Assembly (NCBI RefSeq): GCF_021018895.1
Contig: NC_079384.1
Span: 10,029,140-10,093,139 of the forward strand
Reading direction: 5' to 3'
Length of the DNA stretch: 64,000 nucleotides
Source: Seriola aureovittata
Lineage: Eukaryota > Chordata > Actinopteri > Carangiformes > Carangidae
Part shown: positions 49,526 to 63,838 of the stretch, piece after piece
Layout of the letters: every line of letters begins with the position of its first letter
Position numbering within the stretch: the first letter of the stretch is position 1
Notes under the pieces: model-generated
Seen by the model: only the letters and a program-made list of their open reading frames with translations
The model's database searches: none
What the model was told of the DNA's origin: nothing
Made by a program: the position numbers and the translations under genes

Positions 49526-50570
49526 TATTTGACACCAATTACCAATACCTCCTTTTTTTTTTTTTTTTTGCACATTTTAAGAAGGGGGACAAGATTCAGT
49601 GTGTAAAGTGATGCTCATCTTTTAAACTATCTCTTCAATCAGAACATCAGACAGCTATACAGCAAAAGGGAGTCGAGGAGAACAAGAATATATGACTGAA
49701 TAGAAGTGGCAAGGGGTGTCACACTGAGATATAAATGGTAAGAGAAAGTCAGTTGCCACAGATCATGAAGTTGTTAACATCAACGCCTTTAGAGCGGACT
49801 ACTACTTGGGTGTGATGCAAATGATGCAGCCAGAACAACACTTTGAAAGTGAAGTAAGCAGAATTACTTCAGCCTGCTAATGATACAAGTGCCTCCTGAA
49901 ATAGGTTGTCAGGATCGCTGACATGTAATAACTCCCAAAGTAACAGTCTGATATCAAAACTGGCCACCAAATCTGCAAGAAAGTAGCACATTCTTGACAA
50001 AAATAGATGCACAGGCACTGTTAATAATTAATGAATGTCAACACTCTCCTATTTGATCGAGTTTGGATACAGTGTTTATGTCACAGGCCAAACTATTCAT
50101 CTTGCTCTTGATTCCAATATCTTTTGTGTTGCATTAGCAAACGTCCACAGATCATACAGCAGGGCAATCATTGTAATCCATCCACAACCAGCGCAGTGAT
50201 TCACAGGCTACAATTCAGTGTTTGGGATTGAAAACTATAATTACTGTGAGAGTGACTCCGAGTGTGTGCTGTACATGTTACAGCCTTGCTGAGTGAAATT
50301 AGAACTTTGTGTATGAAGAAGTAAATAGAGTGGGCTATATTTCTTTAGGCAGTTACAGCCTTGAACACTGCCTGTAACCATAGCAATGTGAAAGTGCGGA
50401 GTAAAGACGGCGACTTCAGAAGCTTCAGAAGGTATTTAAAGAAGGCTGGATTTACCCATCAGGCTGTGATAAACTGACACAGACAGCGACTTCAAATGCT
50501 TCTCCTCTTCACACACATACACGTATGCAGGACTCTTCCTCCAGACTAAATAACTGGACAGCATGGAGGA
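49526..50570. other. Non-coding stretch, no feature recognised
   Basis: Contains a poly-T run at about 49552-49570. Otherwise AT-rich DNA without recognisable genes or repeats. Confidence 0.5.
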
Positions 50571-51048
50571 TTATTTGATTAAACAATTAGTTGACAGAAA
50601 ATTAAATACAATACAATAACAACTTTGGCGAAGATTACGATCAATGCCAAAAAATGCATTATGCATATAATGTCTTCTGCTTCCAGCTTCTAAAATGTAA
50701 AGATTTCCTGCTTTGCTCTTTGGTATGTCTTTGATAGTTAAACAACTTTATTGTTGGTTGGTCAAAACAAGCAACAAGAAGATATTACCTTGAAATTACC
50801 ATGCTCAACAGAAAAATAATCATCAACTATTTTAATAATCCATTCATTGTTTCAGTTATTTGTAAAGTAAAAATGTCAAACATTTGCCAATTCCAGATTC
50901 TTAAATGTGAGAATTTACTGCTTTTCTTTGTCTTAAAGGTTAGGGTTAGTACACTGTAGTAGTACACTGTGTATCTTTGTGTTTTTGGCCATTGACTTTT
51001 TACCATTTTCTGACATTTCATAGACAAAACAATCATTTGGAGAGAAAA
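50571..51048 (+). repeat. Two abutting partial copies of the GCAGCCC-type repeat
   Basis: Copy 1 (about 50571-50805): AATTAGTTGACAGAAAATTA, TTCCAGCTTCTAAAATG, GTCAAAACAAGCAACAAGAAG. Copy 2 (about 50808-51048): ATCAACTATTTTAATAATCC, GTTTCAGTTATTTGTAAAG, TTCCAGATTCTTAAATGTGA, TTTTCTGACATTTCATAGAC. The same blocks recur in the same order and orientation. Copy 2 is interrupted by TTAGGGTTAG and a duplicated AGTACACTGT at about 50938-50972. Confidence 0.7.
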
Positions 51049-54000
51049 TATAAGTTTGTCTTTGTCAGTTGAACCCTTGGTTAAAATGTCTCCGTCTCTC
51101 AGCTACTGGCACCCCACCTAAAAACAAACGACTGGCCCGTTAGTTACACATACTTTCAGATTCACAGTTACATATTTCTCATCAGCAGAAATATGATGAA
51201 TCTGCTTTTGAATATTTCAATATGTCTTAAGGTCTTAATCAAAATTAAGTTGTTACTTTAGCTGTAGAATGTTCTCTTTTAACCAAACTCCGTGTTAATT
51301 TGACATGATTTAGCACTTTGAGAGGCCTATATCTGCACAGAGTCAAGCAGGCACATTCATGCTGCACACCCTTTCCATCATTATCAGTATGTGGAAAGAG
51401 CCTTCAGGATGTGAGATGGGCCTAATTCACTCTGACGTCTAATTGAAAATGCTTTCTTAGTAAGAGTAAAAAAAAAAAAAAGAAGAAGGAATAAGTGTTC
51501 ATTAATGTAATTAATGTAACTTGTTTGATTGTTCATTTGCCTAGTTTACTGCAGCCTAAATACTATATCCTTGGTCTATTTGCCAAATATGCTACCTGGT
51601 TTCACAGTTTAAAAACCTGTTCATGTGCTGTCCCAGTTCATGATGTATCTTAAAGTAAAGCCATTTTATTTAATGTTTATAGAAGTTCACAAAGGTATTT
51701 AGAGCCATGGGGTGCAGAACACCCACCTTGCAAACATAGCAAACGGCCACCCATATCTATTGTTTATTTTCCAAGCAACAAAAGATTTTTTGTAAAGCAA
51801 GAGGAAGGACTTTGAGATGATTATATGCTTTTATTTCTACCTCCTAGCAACAAATTGGAATGCAATGATCTCTCATGATAGATGAGAAAATCATTGCTCA
51901 ATGCCTGCCGGGTGATTTCCTTGTTTTATCTCTCATTTCAAACACCATACCTAATAACTGAGCTGGGTACAAAAGACAACATTCAATTTCACTCTAAATC
52001 CCACAACAGTCCTCTGTTTTTGAAGGAAACTCCAGGACAATGGCTTGTGGCTGCTGGAGATGAAGGCCTAACGGCATGCAGCCACAACGTTCATACCCGA
52101 ATGGCCCTGTCACCACATTTAAGACTGAGAGAGCCTTTCTCTAATCTTTGTTTCTTTGTGGAGCAAGGTGCTGAGATTTCTGTGTGTCGATCCCTGTTTC
52201 CATTCAGCTGTCTATCATGAAATCCCTGCTTCACACGCATGACTCTTTCATGGTTTCCAATCCTCAATCTCTTGGTAATTTAACATTTTCTAAATATTCC
52301 CATTTTTCCCATGTAAATCACATTCCATTCTTTGTTTATACATTGTTTTTCTAGATAGTATACAATGCATTGTTTTAGCTATGTATCTGTTAAAAGGTTC
52401 TCATTATCATTTGTCAAGAAAATGCCTCAGTAGACTCACTATTTTCTGCTATTGTTCTCCAACAGCCTTTGTGAATTCTGCCACTGAGGCTTTTACGCCA
52501 GGAGGAAGGTGCACGGTGCACACTCTCTCTGATGTGGTTAAAATTTTAACATATCCACTTCTTCTCTGTTGTCTGCTGCAGTCTATTTCTGTTCATTAAG
52601 TCCTGTTTTTAATGGGAAAACAGGTGCCCACAAATGGATATGGGCCATTCATGATGCCTGGCTAAAGATGTTAATGTGTTTCTGTGTTTATTTCATAAGA
52701 ATAAGAAAAGATTTAGCTGTATGCCTTTGTTCATAATGTTCTTTCAGAGAGACACAAGTCATTCGGAATGTGATCTCTCTTGACAAGCCCTTAATTTAAA
52801 ATTAAGATCATCCCCCTGTGTACTTTCAGATGCATAAAGACAATCAAGCCTCTATCTAATCACTGGCAGTGATGCACACTGCTTAGCTGTGACCTCATAA
52901 GCATAATGTAGCTCATGGAAGGACCAGTGGGAAAGCATTCAGTAACATCACTACAGATGTAATATACACATACACTAAATGGATGTATCTGATGAGCTTT
53001 AAACAGGATCAGATGTAATTTAAAAACTTGCAATAAAGTTATTTCATAGTTCAAAAGGTAGACATGTTTATCTCTCTGCGCTCATCAGTTTTCAGCCACT
53101 ATCCTCTTCCTCTGGGTAAAACAATTTATCTACATAACACATGCTATACATGGGAAAAAAAGTCATATACATATGCAACAGGAGAGTAGTCATCAAAATG
53201 TACGTACCGTAAAACATCATATCATTTGTGTGTTTATGATTTAATAAAAGTACTGCTTTTAGAAAGCAGTCCAAACAAAATAGTTATTTTTTTTAGACTA
53301 ATTGTCAAAGATGAAAACATCCTTATTCAGACTACAGTACTATTTATCAAAAACATCATCCATCATAACACAATTTTACATGCTTAAAGCCACCATCCAC
53401 ACCACCTCAAGGCCAACATTCCCAAAGGGCAGCTCACGCATCTGTGGTGAAATTGTTGCTCCATGAGTTTCAAAATGAAGCAGAAAAGATGCGGGTCCAC
53501 ATCATCAATAGCGGCTACCATGAAAAACAATATTGTTTTGGCAGACACGAAAAAAAAAAAACCTCCCGTGATAAATTACTGCCAGAACAACAAAGAAAAA
53601 ATCAAATGCTTCTCACTCACGTTTCATCATAGACTTCAACCATTGCTTTGACAAGACTGACATACACTCCAGGCAGTAACAATGCTTGATGAAGTAACAA
53701 AGTTCTCACCACTGTTCTCTTTCAGATGTGCATCAAACATGATGGACGCAGTTGCACACTTGTTTGAGAAGCCTGAAAGCCATAACAACCTCAGGTCTGC
53801 CCAGTGCATCCTCTGTAAGCATCCTCTCACAAGTCAAACATTTGCGATTCGGTCAGTGTCATTTATGTGTTGACTTGTCTGCATTCAAAACTGTATGTTG
53901 GTCAAACAAAAGGAAAGTTTGAGCTACGACTTTCTGAACGCAAAACTGTGATTAGACCCGAAAACACTGAGTACACTGTAACCAAATACTAAGTAACTGA

Positions 54001-55077
54001 TATTAAACCTGTATGGGTTTTTTCCTTTGTTTGGAGAAACACACTGATTTTCTTTTACAAATTCATGTTTTACCTGCATACATATACTAATGTATACATA
54101 CATGCAAATCACCCACATCTAATAGTTATGAAAAAGGCTTTCAAAAAGAATATGTTACAAGCATATTAAAAAGGATCCTGATTTAGTTGGGCAGAGGTGA
54201 GATACCATAACTGATACAGATTTTCTCCTTAAATAAAGTGCTCCCTTATACCATGTAATTTACTTGGAAAGTATCATTATTTCATGATTTTCCTCACTAT
54301 TACTTTTGATTTTCCTTTTTGTCTTCTCAAGGAAAGTAGAGCATCATCCTGCCAAGCTGTCAAGTAGCTACTTGGAGTTTTTAACTGAGAATGCACCAGT
54401 GGTTCAGGAATGTCAGAAACCTTAGACAGCAGAAATCTCTAAATCATAATATCACATTCAGAGCACATTTACAGTACATTAATATTCACACCCATATGTC
54501 ACGTTATTCAAATCCACTCCTACAATCCTCTATCCCTGGAATCAAACACAAAACAGGATGTGAGAATTAAAAATGGTGCTAAAAATATTAACATGGGATA
54601 GAAAATGTTGTACAAGATAAGAGGCGGCTTTGCAAAAAAATAAAAAAAAATAGCTAGACTGATTTTAACATGAACATTATCTCGGCAGGCAGTGTAAGTG
54701 GGAAGAATCAGCAGAGCAGATAAATAATGTCAACATTTGCTATGTAAACATGAAAACATGCATTCATGCAAGCAGACATACTGTCCTTTGTTGTACATTT
54801 CAAATTTCAGGAATATTTGTTAGAGAAAGCTGCTTGAATGAAAGACCAAATATTCATATGCCTCCATCTATCCATCTATGTCTCTACCTGTATGTTACCT
54901 AGTTACATAACAATCTATTTATCTTTCTGGTTTCAGTGTATTGACTAATGACTATTCAGTGGAAAACGGAGCAGAAATAGCACACTCTGACTCAGAGCTT
55001 CTTAATTGCTCATGGCAATTCTCTCTAGTCTTTTGGCCCTCTCCAGCAAACCAATCATATGTTTAACTCAGCCTTTC
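51049..55077. other. Non-coding stretch, no feature recognised
   Basis: AT-rich DNA with a poly-A followed by AGAAGAAGG at about 51468-51490, and several open frames of 60-112 codons, none with a recognisable domain or splice context. Confidence 0.45.
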
Positions 55078-55098
55078 ACACACACACACACACACACA
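55078..55098. repeat. (CA)n microsatellite
   Basis: About ten CA units. The region after it (55099-59321) is non-coding AT-rich DNA in which I recognised no gene, RNA or mobile element. Confidence 0.85.
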
Positions 55099-58000
55099 GC
55101 ATAGTGTGATGTGCCCACGTGCCAAAATGAAGCGCAGACCTTCCGTTCACCAAACCCGTTTTTTTTCTAGGCCCCTCGAGGGACCTGTTGGGCTCCAGTG
55201 GAGCTGCAACAGTCAGTATTCCTCACAAGGATCTGATCTGAAAAAATGCAAGGCCTCACATGAACCCGCATGAATGAGACACTGCATTGCAGAGCTGAGC
55301 TTACAACACAGAGCGCGTTTGTCATTCTGGTAAGTGCCTGAGTTGAAAGAAATGAAATAATCAAGCATCTTCACAATTAAATGGGACAACTGTTGCCTGT
55401 TAGATACAGTGAGTGTCAATTGGGAAAATAAACATGTACAGACTGTCAATTCTGGTGTGTTGCAATGCTGAACAAAGAATAGATAACTCATCTTATAGGT
55501 AAGATTTATAGTTAACTTTTCCATCTTACAGGATTTAATGTCAGCTGCATTGGTTGCTACAGCACAACTGCAAACACAGCAAGTTTGTCGGATGAAGTGG
55601 GCAGATATAGACTTTTAACTTTCAAATACAGAAAGAACAATAAGAGGAGATAAAGTGTGATTTGAATTTCATCTCAGAGCTATGACAGAGTTCTCTCTAT
55701 CAGAGTTCCTGACCTTAGACTTGTCCTCAGGCTTTGTGCTAGAAGTGTTCTGGTGGAGGAGGGCCAGAGGGGAGCTGAGCCATGCTTCAAACCGCCAGCA
55801 TGAAAAGAGGCCAGGCTTGTGGATGGCTATGGGTGAGATGGGCAGCTGCAGGGGACATCTAAAGCTCCTGGGAGGGAGACACTGGCTAGAGATGTGGCAA
55901 TGCTGATGATAGCGTCAGAAAAAGAGGCATCTGCCCAAGACTGCACAGCAGTGGCCAGAGGCTTGACTATTTTATTTCTATCATGTCATAACATCATGTG
56001 GGAAATGCCGAGGTACTGAATAATTTAAAAAATAAACAAAAATGAAGCGACAAAGTACAATTTGGTTGGATTTAGCTGCATAATTACATCCCTGTTGACC
56101 AGCAGGTAATTTGATGTAATATTCAAATACCTGTGCTGACAGTTCTAGAAAACACCTTTTAAGGTTTTGAGTGGTGAATCTGGTGATAGCTATGAAATGG
56201 CAATGACTATGAGCCAGGTATTAGTCAGATTCCCATGCGTTACCAAGGAAACAAGCAAAGAGTTGACAAAGTTTTAACCTTGAATACCAAAAGTCTGAGA
56301 ATATGAAGGAGCCTTTCTCAAGTGGGAACATAGATAACGCCACTGGATTCTGAGGACAACACGTGCCCCAATATATAACAATACCAGTTATATGGGTACA
56401 TATATGACTTAGAAATGATAGAAAGTCCTCAGGTCAGCAGGGATGGTTTTAAGCTTTCCAAAGAGTCTCTGTTTTAGCGCGCAGTCGGCTCTTTAAGATG
56501 CTTTTGAGCCAAATGGTTTTTGAGTTTTTAGGTTGGACTGATCTTGGATTCATGTTGAAATTAAGTTTCAAAGGCACAGCTCTTTCCCTAATTTGACAAT
56601 TTGCACATGTCAATCAATGAAAGCAATTGAGGAATTGACATAGCCATATATGGACGTCCAAACCCAAGATTTAGTCTATTAATTTGGCAACGGAGAAGTC
56701 TGAGCAAGCTAAACCATGTCAGGGGCTCTCTGATTTATTTAGTCCATTTCTAGAAGTGCACAGAAACTAAACTATGCACTGGGAGTGGATTAATTCTGTA
56801 GCAGTCAGAGGTTATGTTTGTAGCATTTTTTGTAGCAGGTTTTGTCAATTACTATTTAAAAAAATGTAAATAGATTTCACTGAAATTTGGTGAAAAGAAT
56901 CCAGGTGCAGGTGTAGATCCAGAAATATTTTAAGTTCACTGTTCTTTTACTGTCAATGCCCATACTGTAGGTAGTCAGACTACCTTTGAAAAGTTATCTT
57001 ATCTCCAGGACTAACAGTTGGGTGCATTAAGCACTGACAGGTGGGTATATACTCTCAGGCCAGCTGTGCTTTAATGTATTTTGCACCAACTGTTGTGGTG
57101 AGAAGCAGTTATCTGCATACAGGTTGAAGCAGTTTCAACAGAATCTGCAAAAAACAACATGACCTGCATGATTTATTAAAGGACCTAATAAACTGGCAAC
57201 TGAATACAACTTTTATGTCTGTTTTTCTTCCCTTTCAAAATCTCTTTCTGCCCTCACACTTATCTTTGCGCCTGTTCTGTCGTGCTTTATATGAATTTAT
57301 TCAGCTGTACGCTTTTGCTCCGGGACTGAACCCGAGGCTGTTGTCTTGGTCGAGCCTCTTCTAGAAGAAATCTTAAATTTTTCATTTTAATTGGATTAAC
57401 TGGGATAAAAACTTGTGACCTAAAACAAAACAAAGAATACTGTCTGCTACCTGTACTCTTAGTTGTCAACATTCAGGAGGCAGTGAAGCTTTCTTCCTCA
57501 ATATCTCATTGCAAACGGTTCATCCAAGGTCCACAAGTGGCAACTTTTGGAAAGCTAGAAGGATTTTATTATAAAGCATGTAATTTCTAAGCCATTCTAC
57601 TCTTTTTATCAGCAGTCTCCACCTTTCCTTTGCTCTAGAAGGGAACACTGTTAACTTTGATACGCTTACTTATATAGAAATTAAAAGGGGTGGTGTTGTC
57701 AGACGGCTTCATTTTGTTAATCATTTGATCCAAGGTTACTGCAGCTATATTTAGCATTCTGCAAAGTGAACCTGTTGCGGTCAAATATACGGTCATAGGG
57801 CTGGAGAGCTGGCACTCGTGTCATTGTTTGCTTGAAAACTCTCACATAATGCTCGTCTTCTGCTGTACAGCAAAATACACATCGTAACTGTATAAGGAAG
57901 TAACGCCTCAGCATGCACCCGCAAACAGCAAGGAGGACAATAATCCCAGATCTATAGTTCTTATAATGCTAGTTTGTCTGTTTTTTTTTCACCAGCACAT

Positions 58001-59321
58001 TAAATCTGACAGAAAATTACAATTAGAGCAAACTGTTGACTTTCAGCTTCAATTTGAGTTTGTTTAGGTCAGCATGAAGTGAACAGTGTAGGAATATTAG
58101 GGCTTTTAACCCAGTCCCAACATTTTAGGGGAGAGAAAGCAATTGGACAAGGTAAAAAACTTGTCATTATATTGAAAGTTGGGTTCACAATCTACAGCCG
58201 ACAGGCATCAGCAGACACTGCTATCTTGCCTAGTGATGGTCTGCCAGCCTGCACTGCTGCCATTTTCACTTCTTTCCTGCTCCAGGGGCCTGCCTTTTGC
58301 TTTAAGTCCAATCTACAGCAAATTGAACGCATGATCACCGATTTGACCAGTCAAACCATTCAATTGTCTGGCCATTAACACGCTTTGGTTGCTGTGTCTG
58401 TGTGTTTAGGGTCTCTGTCCTGCTGCTCTGCTCCCTCAAACAATCAGTCCACACCACAGCAGCATGTTGCCTTAGTTATTGACCACTCAGGTGATTATAA
58501 AGAAGTGTGAATTCCAGTCTGACGCTTTCCAAATGCCTGACTGACTATGAATAAATTGCTAAATGATATGCTAAATGATGATCAAAGGCAATGTTAGTTA
58601 CTGCACTGCTCTGACAGACTGCACATAACTTCAAACGCTTAGCTTCTAAATTTAGAAGTTTGAAAAATGCTTTTTTTATTTCATTTTGTTACAAAAATCT
58701 CAGTAATGCTTCCTGTTCCCCCACATGCACATGCAAATCTGTATACAACAGACTTAACAGAACTATACACAGAACCTTTAACAGCAGGAACCAAGCAGTA
58801 AAATCCCAAAGTATAGAAACTGCTTTTACATGAAATCTTGCAGGCTTTAGGACGCCACATTAAAGAGGGCTGAGAAGCCCTGATGAGAGGTGTGCAGGTT
58901 CACCCACTGAGACCGATTCAATTCACATCTCAATACACACACAGCAAAACGATGCATCTAGATACATTTAGAAATAGCCAACAGATCAATATGACTCGAT
59001 CGAGCCCTGTCTCAGTACAATCTGATGCAGTGACATGACACATGATTCAATACAACGTGGCACACACATTTCCACTGATAACACAGTTTGTAAGTTGCAA
59101 GAAGAATCCAAATAGCTACACGCTACTCACTGCAGTAATGGGGCAAAGAGAGAAAAATATTGAGATCCCATTTAGAATTGGATTCTAAACATTTGTAATT
59201 ATATAGGACTTAGATATCAAGGGAGGTTTTTTTTTTTTTTGGCAACTGAATGTTTGCCATCTTTAAATAGAAAGCTGAAATAATGATAGTTATAGCAGAA
59301 GCTGGAGCTGGAGCTGTAGCT

Positions 59322-59341
59322 GGGGGGGGGGGGGGGGGGGG
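59322..59341. repeat. Poly-G run (20)
   Basis: Twenty guanines preceded by three GGAGCT/GAGCTG-type units (GCTGGAGCTGGAGCTGTAGCT). The stretch 59342-61241 beyond it has no recognised feature. Confidence 0.93.
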
Positions 59342-61241
59342 TGCAGACTGATGGTCAAAAGGTGATCCTGTTAAATTGTTATCAAGGGGCTTAATAAGCT
59401 TAGCCTTGGGCCCAGGAGATTAGCAGAAAAACAGCAAGAGTAATCACAGATCTGATACCATCAGGCTGGAAACTTACTATAATAAGCAGAACAACAGGAG
59501 CAGCAAGTTTGAGTCTGAGCTGAATCCGTGATATAAAGCAAAAACCTAGAATCATGCACATTAGCAGTGGACAGTTCAGAAAATACATTCCGTATGTTTA
59601 AATCTTTTTCTGTGGATGTTGTCTAGTGGACGGCACCCACATTTGACATTTCATACAGATGTTATGATTCTTTCAGGCGGATAATTTAGCGGTGCATATG
59701 AACATTGTTTTAAGAGGGGCAATTGCATACAATGTCGATGCGCAAACTGGTAAAAAAACATCTATTACTTTGTTGAGCTGTCCTTGAAGGGGTAGTGCTT
59801 TTCAATTATGCTTTTGATGTTTTTGTGATAAGAGTTTTTGGAGGAGAGTGTTATTATTTGTTGAAGCAAGTGGCATTTTATGATGAAGCTCAAATCCATG
59901 ATCGGTGAACAGTGCCCCATTAGCCACCTGTCACATCACGGCTCATGGTAGTTCTCATTATGCTGTGGGCAATAGAGCTCAGTCTACATTGAAATGCAAT
60001 CACCATTGCTTGCATTGTTGAGTCTACAACCATTGAACTACATTGTCAACAAGGTAAAGATTATTTTTCTCCTTTCCTCAGATAGTCATGGACACAGAGG
60101 AGCAGGCCTTCCATTTAAGATCCCAGGACCGTTTAGTTACATGGTACACACCTCAGCTAACGGAGCCACCTGGAGGCCCCTTTGATAATAATAAAAACTG
60201 CTTTATGAATACAAGGCAGCTGGAGAAGACACCATTACAGATACCGGGAAACACAGAATCCCCAAGGTCAAAGAAATCTGAGCAGGAGCACAGAGATGAG
60301 GCAGAGAGCAACCATGCAAACCAAAACAGCAGATGTGGGGCCTCCGAGTCTGATCAATGACTGTGGCTGTTTGCTCTGCCCACCAGCCAATAACACTGCT
60401 GTGAGGAGCATTTATTACTCGCTGCAACGTGCGATTAATGAAGTCTGAAAAATGGCTACCACTCATTAGCATCCACTGACCCCTGCAGATCACAATGATT
60501 GGTCATGCTTCCTATTTGTCACCCTCGGTCAAAACGAGCGTCTCAACAAATCGGGTGACACGATGCGCAAATCTACTGCCAGTTCACACTCAGTAAACCT
60601 CATGTGAAGGTTTGTGTGCAGGGTGATGTACTGTATGTGTCTCATAAAGAGACGTAATGGCAGCAGGTAAATACACTGAATAGCTGTTGCTGAAAAAAAT
60701 GAGCCGTAAGAATTAAAACATTAGAGTGCTTCACTGTTTTAGTAGGCCATACTTGAGTTTAAAACATTTCTCATGTTCTATCTAAATGGATTCCATTCTA
60801 GAGACACATCTGTAATTGCTCTAATTTCTCAGTGCAGCTGTGAGTTTGACAACCCTCACCTACCCTGTTTGACAGACAGGGCAGAAAAACATACTTTCAA
60901 ATTACTTTGAGCCGGTTCAAACATGTAAGTTTTACTTTAAATGTCACTGTCAAAGCTTATCTTCTAATAGGCCAATGTCAAAACTCCTGAAACTTGGCCA
61001 TGGTGATTTGGCACATCAAAGCCAACATTACCATGATAATTCCATATTGATCTAGATGAGAGAGATGCGACTATACCACCGGATCAAACACAAATACAAA
61101 CACAAACACACACACACAGCTTAAGCGGTTAACCTGTTGTATTAATTAGCAATTCTTCCAACTGGCCTGCTGCCAAAATGAAAGAGCTCCTCTGCAATCA
61201 GGCATGAGTAGACAAATTGTCAGTGACTGAATGGTACAGTT

Positions 61242-61269
61242 AAAAAAAAAAAAAGAAAAAAAAAAAAAA
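61242..61269. repeat. Poly-A run with one G
   Basis: A13-G-A14. No SINE head was identified directly upstream. Confidence 0.88.
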
Positions 61270-61833
61270 GATAATTCGGCAAGATTCCAGGTAATTACAA
61301 AATGGAAATACTTTACAGTTGAGTGATTTTTTTAAACGATAAATGACACACAAACTAAACCCTTTCTACTTAATCAAGAACTGCTCCTGCAATAATTATC
61401 CATAATGTCTCTTTCTCTTAAACCAGTGTGCTGTGACACCACAGCATCCCAACCTCCACTTCTATTTTCTGTTTCCATTCATCATCTATTTGTCATACCA
61501 TCTGTTTATGGAGACTTCACAGTTTAACCCTCCTGCCGCTCCCTCCTCTCAAATACACAGAAAAACACATAGCTGATGGATTGACTAACCCCGGCTGGTA
61601 CTATCCTTTCTGCTCATACAGTACACAGGCAGGAACGGATAATGCTTCTGATATCATCAACATCGAAGCGAAACGTGGTGTGAAATGAGCTTGGTATTTA
61701 TTAGCGCCACTGTGAATGACATGATTGCACCCTGGAGACTCAGCGTGATGAAGGGCTAATCCAAAAATCTGCATCCCAGCGTAGATGATTCATGTCTGTT
61801 TTAAGCATTTGCACATGAACATTTGGTGATGCA

Positions 61834-61943
<110 letters not shown>

Positions 61944-62987
61944 AGGTTGTGCAGGTGAGTGGTGGATTGATAGCTGGGTGGAAGAGTGCAAGGACTGACT
62001 TGTAGGCGAAAGTGCAGAAATGTGGCAGGAAAATGACTAGTCCATCCATGCCAGCCTTTGTAAGCGAAAATCTTTGACATACAGATAGAAAACAGAGATC
62101 CCACTTGATTTTGTTGTTGAATAATGTAAAATCCCAACTTCAACAGATGTTTGAAGTGACTTGAAAGAACTGAAAATTGCATCTGAACATTGCTAATGTG
62201 ATTCCTTCATAATTCAACTACAAAAGCATTTATCTTAGTTGATGTTCAATGACATTTTTTGAAACTGATAAGTGAATATATTAGATGCTCCATAAAAGTG
62301 TCCCAGAGAAGCAAGGCCTCAATATTTCAGTCTGAATGTGTCTAGCAGTGATCTGATTTCCATGCGTATGCATACTTTTTTCTTTCATATAAATGCATGA
62401 GATAGTTCTGTATGCAGTAGACAGTGTTTATACATTACATCTTTAGATTCAGCCTCATATATGGCACACACCCCACATAGCCCTATATCACATGGTGTTA
62501 TTATAGCTATACGATACATCACTGTAGTTATATAAGAACTGTGAATGTTCAACATCTCTATTTTTCAGGAACTAAGGAGAAACCTTGACAAGGATGGAAA
62601 CCAAGCATTTATGCATTTGTCAGCTTATCCAACTGGTTTCAAACCCAGCGGTGGAATTTGATGAATTATAAAATTGTCTGAACTAATACAAGGGCAGACA
62701 AAACTAAAATATGAAAATCTCTTAACATTTCAATGGACAGTGACAAAACACATTATTCAAATTAGATGCAACTCTGTAAAATTCTGCTGTCTTCCTCCAA
62801 AATATTACTATATCCTTCTCGGATTTACACCATCAATTTTCAATGGCTTCCTGTTCCTGCTTTAAGTCATGGGCAAATGTAAGCCTCAGAATGCATTAAG
62901 TGAACAGCAGGAAATAATGTTAAAATTCATAGACAACACATTTACACTTGTGGACAATTTAGAGATTCATGTTGACCTGAGCTGTGT
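61944..62987. other. Non-coding stretch, no feature recognised
   Basis: AT-rich DNA between the TG tract and the SINE. Short open frames only. Confidence 0.5.
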
Positions 62988-63147
62988 GTGTTCAGATGGT
63001 GGGAGGAAACTGCAGCAGCAGGACAAACCCACACAAACAGGAGGTGAACCGGCCTCCATACGAGAAGGAACAGGGCCACGATTCAAACCCACAAACATCT
63101 TGCTGTGAGGCTGCAGTGCTAACTGCTGAGCCAGCACGCCACCCTCG
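62988..63147 (-). mobile_element. tRNA-derived SINE (V-SINE/DANA-like head and body)
   Basis: On the minus strand it begins GGGTGGCGTGCTGGCTCAGCA (63143 downwards). Box A is TGGCTCAGCAG and box B is GGTTTGAATCG (two mismatches). GTTAGCACTGCAGCCTCACA and GCAAGATG lie between them, and the body continues with TTTGTGTGGGTTTGTCC and TGCAGTTTCCTCCCACC. This order matches a SINE type widespread in bony fish. It is truncated at the 3' end near 62988, and no target duplication was found. Confidence 0.85.
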
Positions 63148-63674
63148 TCGGATCACTTATAGCCCAAGTGTGTCTCCAGTGTGCGTAGAGGTAGGAGGTA
63201 GCGCTGTAAAAGAAAGGCATGCCAATTTGTAAAATGACCATTAATTGCTTGTTACTGATCACTATTTAATGAATACATGTAAGAGCTGAATGCATAGGCT
63301 GACATGGCTTGCTGTGTTTAAGCCATGTGTGAACTCTGTGTGAGTGCGAGACAAAAAGGGCAACTGTAGTCGACTGTTAAACAGCACGCTGTGAGTTCAG
63401 TGGCTATAAATCTGTGATTATCACTGGAAGCCACACCCTCCTCTGCTGGCCAGTTCTGAATTCAATAATAAGCTGTAACCAGTAGGTCTGGGACATCTCT
63501 ACTTATTCCTGAGTATTTACTCAGCCAGGCAGACAGGAGTTTTCATTAGTTAACATATCTAAATGGCAATGCATTTTATCCCTCAGTCAGTTGGCTGTAT
63601 GCACTGTATGTAAAACTGATGGCTAATATTAGCCACATACATTTCAGTATCGAGTTTCCTGATATCAGAAGGCA
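63148..63674. other. Non-coding stretch, no feature recognised
   Basis: No repeat, RNA or coding exon was recognised. Confidence 0.5.
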
Positions 63675-63838
63675 TGGTTCAACATTTTGGGGATTACACT
63701 TATTTGCTTTCTTTCCCAGAGGTGGACAAGGGGATCAATAGCAATTTCATGTATGTGCATTAAGTTTAGAGCTGAAGCCAGAAGGATTTTAGCTTAGTTT
63801 AGCATAAAACCTGGAAAAAGGGACACAGAGTTATACAC
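63675..63838 (+). repeat. Fragment of a fish interspersed repeat (TTAGCTTAG-type)
   Basis: GGTTCAACATTTTGGGGATT, ACTTATTTGCTTTCTTTCCC, GGACAAGGGGATCAATAGC, TGCATTAAGTTTAGAGCTG and TTAGCTTAGTTTAGCATAAA follow the block order of a short non-coding repeat common in fish. Similarity fades after about 63838. No name is assigned. Confidence 0.7.
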
